This document shows, piece by piece, positions 40,271-45,750 of a stretch of 45,750 nt of DNA. The number at the start of each line of letters is the position of its first letter. The stretch's first letter is position 1. This DNA comes from Acidimicrobiaceae bacterium (GTDB taxonomy: Bacteria; Actinomycetota; Acidimicrobiia; Acidimicrobiales; RAAP-2). Under the pieces are notes generated by a model, which saw only the letters and a list, made by a program, of their open reading frames with translations, did no database searches and was not told where the DNA came from. The stretch spans positions 1 through 45,750 of the forward strand of contig DAHVAJ010000065.1 in NCBI GenBank assembly GCA_027314705.1. Direction: 5' to 3'. The position numbers and the translations under genes were made by a program.

Positions 40271-41175
40271 CGCCCCACCCCCGTCCCCGCCGCACCGGCC
40301 GGGTCCGCCGCACCGACCGGGTCCGCCGGCGACGTCGCACCCAGCGCGTCGTTGAGCCGTCCGGACCGGAACCCGTCGAGGTCGAGCGTGACGTAGCGGT
40401 ACCCGGCGGCGTGAACGGCGGCGGCCACCTGTTCGTGCAGGTCCACCACCCGGCCGAGGTCGCCGAGGGGCACCTCGAGGCGGGCGGTGTCGCCGTGGTG
40501 GCGGACCCGCAGCTCGCGCAGCCCGAGGGCCCGGAGCCCGGACTCGGCCCCGGCCACGGAGGCCAACGTGCCCAGGGTCACCGGGGTGCCGTAGGGGACG
40601 CGGGAGGCGAGGCAGGCCGCCGCCGGTTTGTCCCAGGTGCGTAGGCCCAGCCGTCGGGACCACTCGCGCACGTCGGCCTTGGTGAAGCCGGCCCGGACCA
40701 GGGGGAAGACCGCCCCCCGGGCCGCGGCCGCGGCCTGGCCGGGCCGGTGGTCGGCCAGGTCGTCGAGGTTGACCCCGAGGACGACCGTGGCGTCGCGCCC
40801 GGCGACCGTGGCGACCGGTCCGAGGGCCTCCATGAGGGCCTCCTTGCAGTGCCGGCAGCGGTCGCCGTCGTTGCGCACGTAGGCCGGGTCGTCGAACTCG
40901 GTGGTCGCCACCTCCCGGTGGTCGAGGCCCCACTCCGTCGCCAGGGCCCGGCAGTCGGTGAGTTCCTCCGGCGCCAGGGAGGGCGAGACCGCGGTGACGC
41001 ACCGGGCCCGCCCGGCCCCGAGGGTGCGGGTGGCCACGTGGGCCAGGAAGGCGCTGTCGGCCCCGCCGCTGAAGGCGACGACGACCGTCCCGAGCCGCCG
41101 CAGCTCGTCCCGGAGGGCGTCGAGGTGGGCCACCGCCGTGCCGGTCGCGTCCTCGGCCGCCGCCGTCGGGTTCAT
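40267..41175 (-). CDS. larE: Sulfur-transferase LarE of nickel-pincer cofactor synthesis
   Basis: 302 residues, PP-loop ATPase. VVAFSGGADSAFLAHVA is the ATP loop; DDPAYVRNDGDRCRHCKEAL and LGVNLDDLADHRPGQ are typical; KPAAACLASRVPYG holds the cysteine equivalent to the sacrificial one of Lactobacillus LarE. It would thiolate the dicarboxylated pyridinium made by LarB before LarC adds nickel. ATGA overlap with chdC upstream and with the NIL gene downstream. The C-terminal tail is Ala/Gly/Pro-rich. Confidence 0.92.
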   Translation of the reverse strand: MNPTAAAEDATGTAVAHLDALRDELRRLGTVVVAFSGGADSAFLAHVATRTLGAGRARCVTAVSPSLAPEELTDCRALATEWGLDHREVATTEFDDPAYVRNDGDRCRHCKEALMEALGPVATVAGRDATVVLGVNLDDLADHRPGQAAAAARGAVFPLVRAGFTKADVREWSRRLGLRTWDKPAAACLASRVPYGTPVTLGTLASVAGAESGLRALGLRELRVRHHGDTARLEVPLGDLGRVVDLHEQVAAAVHAAGYRYVTLDLDGFRSGRLNDALGATSPADPVGAADPAGAAGTGVGR

Positions 41176-41879
41176 CCGTCCGGGAGCAGGTGGGCGAGGA
41201 CCTCCTCGACCGGCGCCACCATGCCGGTGAGGAAGGGGCCGAACTCGGCGTAGCGGGAGGACGCCTCGTCGAAGCGCATGGTGTAGACGCACTCCTTGAT
41301 GTCGTCGGGGTGGACCCCGAAGAGGGTCACCCCCCACTCCCAGTCGTCGAGCCCGGTGGAGCCGGTGACGACCTGGAGGATGCGGCCCGCGAACGTGCGC
41401 CCCGACGCGCCGTGGGCGTACATCAACGCCTTGCGGTCGTCGTAGGGGAGGGTGTACCAGTTGGCACCGTCGCCCCGGCGCTTGGACATCGGATAGAAGC
41501 AGAAGGCCGGCTTGCCCTCCGGGGGCAGCTGCGGATGGAGCCGCATCTCGCGCAGTTCCTCGGGGACGCCCTGGGCGTACTCGGACAGCTCGGTGAGCGA
41601 CGTGTAGGAGTCGGCCACGACCAGTCCGGCGGCCCCGAGCTCGGACTGGAGCCGGCGCAGGCGCCACAGGTCGGCACCGAGGGCCATCACCCCGAGGTCG
41701 GCCTTGTGGCCGAGCATGGCCACGGTGACCACCTGGACGCCGTCGGCCTCGGCATCCTTGGTCGCCCGCACCACGCCCTCGGCGTCGACCCGCCCGCCTC
41801 CGCCGCCGGTCGCCCGCGGGAGCTTGCAGAAGAGGTGGAGCACGCCCCAGCCGACCGAGGGAGCGAGGGGTTCAGGCAT
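41172..41879 (-). CDS. chdC: Coproheme decarboxylase (HemQ/ChdC)
   Basis: 235 residues, chlorite-dismutase fold. It converts coproheme to heme b with peroxide in the coproporphyrin pathway used by Actinobacteria. CFYPMSKRR holds the catalytic Tyr, ANWYTLPYDDRKALMYAHG gives the proximal His, and TGSTGLDDWEWGVTLF with MRFDEASSRYAEFGPF completes the signature. ATG 41879 lies six bases after TAGACT (41886-41891), a leaderless start of the chdC-larE-NIL-methyltransferase operon. Confidence 0.94.
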   Translation of the reverse strand: MPEPLAPSVGWGVLHLFCKLPRATGGGGGRVDAEGVVRATKDAEADGVQVVTVAMLGHKADLGVMALGADLWRLRRLQSELGAAGLVVADSYTSLTELSEYAQGVPEELREMRLHPQLPPEGKPAFCFYPMSKRRGDGANWYTLPYDDRKALMYAHGASGRTFAGRILQVVTGSTGLDDWEWGVTLFGVHPDDIKECVYTMRFDEASSRYAEFGPFLTGMVAPVEEVLAHLLPDG

Positions 41880-41898
41880 GCCCGCAGTCTAGGGAACG

Positions 41899-41931
41899 GA
41901 CGAGGGGCGCCCCGACGGGACGCCCCTCGTC
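41899..41931 (-). terminator. groEL terminator hairpin
   Basis: On the minus strand GACGAGGGGCGTCCC pairs with GGGGCGCCCCTCGTC around a GTC loop (15 pairs including one T-G), 22 bases after the groEL stop and before chdC. There is no T tract. Confidence 0.7.
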
Positions 41932-41952
41932 ACCGCCCCGGAGGTCGGTGGG

Positions 41953-43647
<1,695 letters not shown>

Positions 43648-43674
43648 TTAGCACTCTCATTCGTCGAGTGCCAA
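43648..43674 (-). promoter_or_regulatory. CIRCE operator (HrcA)
   Basis: On the minus strand TTGGCACTC, nine bases, then GAGTGCTAA: one mismatch from the CIRCE consensus TTAGCACTC-N9-GAGTGCTAA. It lies 73 bases before the groEL start, and the TTGGCA of its first arm may double as the -35 box. Confidence 0.92.
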
Positions 43675-43746
43675 CAGCAAACCACGCTCGCCCGGCGCGT
43701 GCAACCGGGTCGGAGGGAGGACCCGTGGCCGTCGGCCCCCTCCGGC

Positions 43747-44022
43747 TCAGCCCCCGGCGACGGCCGGGACCACGGAGATCACTTGGCCCTCGGCGACGGG
43801 GGTGGCGAGCCCGTCGAGAAACCGCACGTCCTCGTCGGCGACGAACCCGTTCACGAACCGGCGCAGCTCGCCCGCCGAGTCGAACAACCGCTCGGCGAAG
43901 CCCGGGTGGGCGACGTCCAGGGCCTTGAGCGCCTCACCCACGGTGGTGGCCTCGACCTGCACCTCCCCCACGCCTCCGGTCAGGGTGCGCAACTGGGCGG
44001 GAACGCGGACGGACACGCTCAT
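43747..44022 (-). CDS. metO: ThiS/MoaD-like sulfur-carrier protein, copy 2 (MetO type)
   Basis: 91 residues, ending VPAVAGG with the Gly-Gly tail needed for thiocarboxylation. Very similar to copy 1 at 7654 (for example LRTLTGGVGEV, GFAERLFD, EDVRFLDGLATPV). The ATG overlaps the metM stop (ATGA), so the two are translationally coupled, as in copy 1. It should hand sulfur to the adjacent PLP enzyme. Confidence 0.85.
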   Translation of the reverse strand: MSVSVRVPAQLRTLTGGVGEVQVEATTVGEALKALDVAHPGFAERLFDSAGELRRFVNGFVADEDVRFLDGLATPVAEGQVISVVPAVAGG

Positions 44023-45347
44023 CGGGTGGGCTCCTCCTGGGTCGTTGCAGCGGGGGTGACAGTGGACGGTACCGGATCGGCGGCCCCGGGGGCACCGGAG
44101 GCACCGTCGAGGCCGCTGAGGCTCCCCACGGCGGCGTCGAAGGCGTCGAGCGTGGGGGCGATCGTCACGGTCGGGCGGACGACGCCGGCCAGGGCCTCCA
44201 CGGTCTTGAGCCCGTGGCCGGTGACGAGTGCCACGACCCGTTCGTCCCGGCGGACCACGCCCTGGGCCGCCAGCTTGGCCAGCGTGGCGATGGTCACGCC
44301 GCCGGCCGTCTCGGCGAAGATGCCCTCGGTCCGCGCGAGCAGCCGGATGCCCTCGACGATCTCGTCGTCGGTGACGGCAGCGCACGCGCCGCCGCTCTCG
44401 CGGATCGCCTGGAGCGCGTACCAGCCGTCGGCCGGGTTCCCGATCGACAGCGACTTGGCGATGGTCGAGGGCTTGACCGGCCGGATGGCGTCGGTGCCTT
44501 CGGCGAAGGCGGTGGCGACGGGCGAGCACCCGGCGGCCTGGGCACCCGAGATGCGGACCGACGGCACCTCGCCGAGGAGCCCCACCCGGCCCAGTTCGGC
44601 GAAACCCTTGGCGACCTTGGTGAGCTGGCTCCCCGAGGCGATCGGCACCACGACGTGGTCCGGCGCCTGCCAGCCGAGCTGCTCGGCCACTTCGAAGGCA
44701 AGGGTCTTGGACCCTTCGGCGTAGAAGGTCCGCACGTTGACGTTGACGAAGGCCCAGGTCGGATGCTCGCTCGTCAGCTCGGCGCACAGCCGGTTGACGT
44801 CGTCGTAGGTGCCGTCGACCGCCACCACCGTGCCGCCGTAGACGGAGGTCATCGTGATCTTGGCCGCCTCCAGGTCGCTCGGGATGAGGACCACGGAGGC
44901 CATCCCGGCCCGAGCGGCGTGGGCGGCCACCGAGTTCGCCAGGTTGCCCGTCGAGGCGCACGCGGCGACCTTGAAGCCCAGCTCCCGGGCCTTCGTGAGG
45001 GCGACCGACACGACCCGGTCCTTGAAGGACCCCGTGGGGTTGGCCGTGTCGTCCTTGATCCACAGCTCGCCCAGCCCCAGCTCGGCGGCCAGGCGGTCGG
45101 CGCGCACAAGGGGCGTGAAGCCGGCGCCGAGGTCGACGGGTGCGGCGTCGTCGACGGGCAGCAGGTCTCGGTAGCGCCAGATGGAGCGAGGACCGGCGGC
45201 GATCCGCTCTCGGGTGACGATGGCGGCGATGGCCTCGTAGTCGTAGGCCACCTCGAGGGGGCCGAAGCAGAAGTCGCAGACGTGCAACGCCTCGACGGGG
45301 AACTCGCGGCCGCACTCCCGACAGCGCAGCCCGGTGACCTGGTCCAC
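44019..45347 (-). CDS. metM: MetM-type PLP enzyme (threonine synthase homologue), copy 2
   Basis: 442 residues. Same plan as copy 1: zinc ribbon CRECGREFPVEALHVCDFC, WIKDDTANPTGSFKDR with the PLP lysine, CASTGNLANSVAAHAA, and PIASGSQLTKVAKGF. By eye about four residues in five match copy 1 through the core. It differs in a C-terminal Ala/Pro/Thr-rich tail of roughly 30 extra residues. GTG 45347 follows GAGGAGG at the edge of a second SAM-I riboswitch. A homocysteine-forming role is inferred from riboswitch and carrier; threonine synthase, or both activities, remain possible. Confidence 0.8.
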   Translation of the reverse strand: MDQVTGLRCRECGREFPVEALHVCDFCFGPLEVAYDYEAIAAIVTRERIAAGPRSIWRYRDLLPVDDAAPVDLGAGFTPLVRADRLAAELGLGELWIKDDTANPTGSFKDRVVSVALTKARELGFKVAACASTGNLANSVAAHAARAGMASVVLIPSDLEAAKITMTSVYGGTVVAVDGTYDDVNRLCAELTSEHPTWAFVNVNVRTFYAEGSKTLAFEVAEQLGWQAPDHVVVPIASGSQLTKVAKGFAELGRVGLLGEVPSVRISGAQAAGCSPVATAFAEGTDAIRPVKPSTIAKSLSIGNPADGWYALQAIRESGGACAAVTDDEIVEGIRLLARTEGIFAETAGGVTIATLAKLAAQGVVRRDERVVALVTGHGLKTVEALAGVVRPTVTIAPTLDAFDAAVGSLSGLDGASGAPGAADPVPSTVTPAATTQEEPTR

Positions 45348-45357
45348 GATGGTCCTC

Positions 45358-45475
45358 CTCATCGGTCGGGCATTGGCACCTGGTGGGCCGCCGCCCGGCC
45401 ACAGGCTGCGTGGCGTCCGGAGGTCACTGGTTGCCGCGGCGTCACTGGGCCCGTCCCTCAGCCGCTCTGGATGAT
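45358..45475 (-). promoter_or_regulatory. SAM-I (S-box) riboswitch, copy 2
   Basis: On the minus strand CCAGAGCGGCTGAGGGACGG, GGCCC, GCGGCAACC and GGTGCCAATGCCC form the conserved core; P1 is ATCATC with GATGA, and the ribosome site GAGGAGG abuts it. The peripheral P3 arm differs from copy 1 in sequence. TTGACG (45506-45511, minus) is the -35 box at the same distance from the aptamer as in copy 1; the -10 box is poor. Confidence 0.92.
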
Positions 45476-45584
45476 CGCACCATGGTGGTCGAATTCCCAC
45501 GTCGCCGTCAATCCCTCCCGCTCCCGCCGACCGCCGCGAGCGCGCGGTGGCGGCCGGCCACCGCCCGTGGGCCATGATCGGACG

Positions 45585-45750
45585 GTGGAGGACGCCATCC
45601 GCACCATCGACGCCGAGCGCTTCGCCGCCGACGCCCTGCACGACGCCAAGGCCGGCCGTGCCGTGACCGTGTGCGTCCCGGCCCGGGACGAGGCGGCCAC
45701 TGTCGGTCCGGTCGTCGACGCCGTACGCCGGGCCCACCTGGTGGCGGCCC
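45585..45750 (+). CDS. GpgS-like glycosyltransferase, 5' part only
   Basis: The first 55 codons; the gene continues beyond the window. AVTVCVPARDEAATVGPVVDAV aligns with VSVCIPARNEAATIGPIVHAV of the GpgS-like gene at 5374 (fragments VCVPARDEAATVG and VCIPARNEAATIG), and the preceding FAADALHDAKAGR resembles its FDAAALARARDAR. CATGAT-N6-GTG gives a leaderless-type start. It diverges from metM copy 2 just as the other does from metM copy 1. Confidence 0.72.
   Translation, partial: MEDAIRTIDAERFAADALHDAKAGRAVTVCVPARDEAATVGPVVDAVRRAHLVAA

Overview
This is a very GC-rich chromosomal window whose gene content points to Actinomycetota, possibly class Acidimicrobiia (inference). The signs are many GTG starts, EgtB-type ergothioneine synthesis, a GpgS-like glucosyltransferase, a DUF222/HNH protein, a groEL without groES next to sulfur-carrier genes, and a CtaG-type cytochrome oxidase locus. 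There is no rRNA, insertion sequence, CRISPR array or clear prophage. The text is dense, with many 4-base ATGA/GTGA overlaps and many starts lying 5-8 bases after a TANNNT-like hexamer, which suggests leaderless mRNAs.

Layout. 1-1132: the 5' part of egtB (minus), then tRNA-Thr. 1537-5204: a LytR_C-domain protein, trehalose genes otsB and otsA facing each other, and a TetR regulator with its operator. 5374-7926: a gpgS-like gene divergent from a SAM-I riboswitch, a threonine-synthase-like enzyme and a ThiS/MoaD-like carrier (metM-metO type). 7959-12169: TetR, cytochrome P450 and EthD-like genes on the minus strand, a methyltransferase and a hexapeptide acetyltransferase. 12016-15156: a membrane-anchored patatin, then a coupled pair of proteins that look like nuclease-dead RecB-family folds. 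15186-17876: acyl-CoA synthetase and SDR.

17958-27285 is a respiratory block: a small membrane protein, CtaG, an anchored cupredoxin, oxidase subunits II, I and III, a 38-residue membrane peptide and a second CtaG. Facing it is an operon for a thioredoxin, SCO1 and an anchored protein of unknown role. Subunit I keeps all metal ligands but lacks the usual D- and K-channel residues.

27462-37268: a DUF3089 lipoprotein and MarR regulator sharing twin operators, a nitrobindin-like protein, tRNA-Ser, pheA, larB-larC (nickel-pincer cofactor), the DUF222/HNH protein, an FKBP lipoprotein, GNAT, alpha/beta hydrolase and HAD genes. 37484-41879: GNAT, Nudix, a four-cysteine peptide, and a chdC-larE-NIL-methyltransferase operon that supplies the missing LarE. 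41953-45750: groEL under CIRCE control, then a second, inverted copy of the metO-metM-SAM riboswitch cassette with another gpgS-like gene running off the right edge.

The most notable system is the duplicated SAM-riboswitch/metM/metO cassette. It would make homocysteine from O-phosphohomoserine using a thiocarboxylated carrier protein and be switched off by S-adenosylmethionine. Next come the RecB-like pair and the oxidase with altered proton channels and an attached copper protein.
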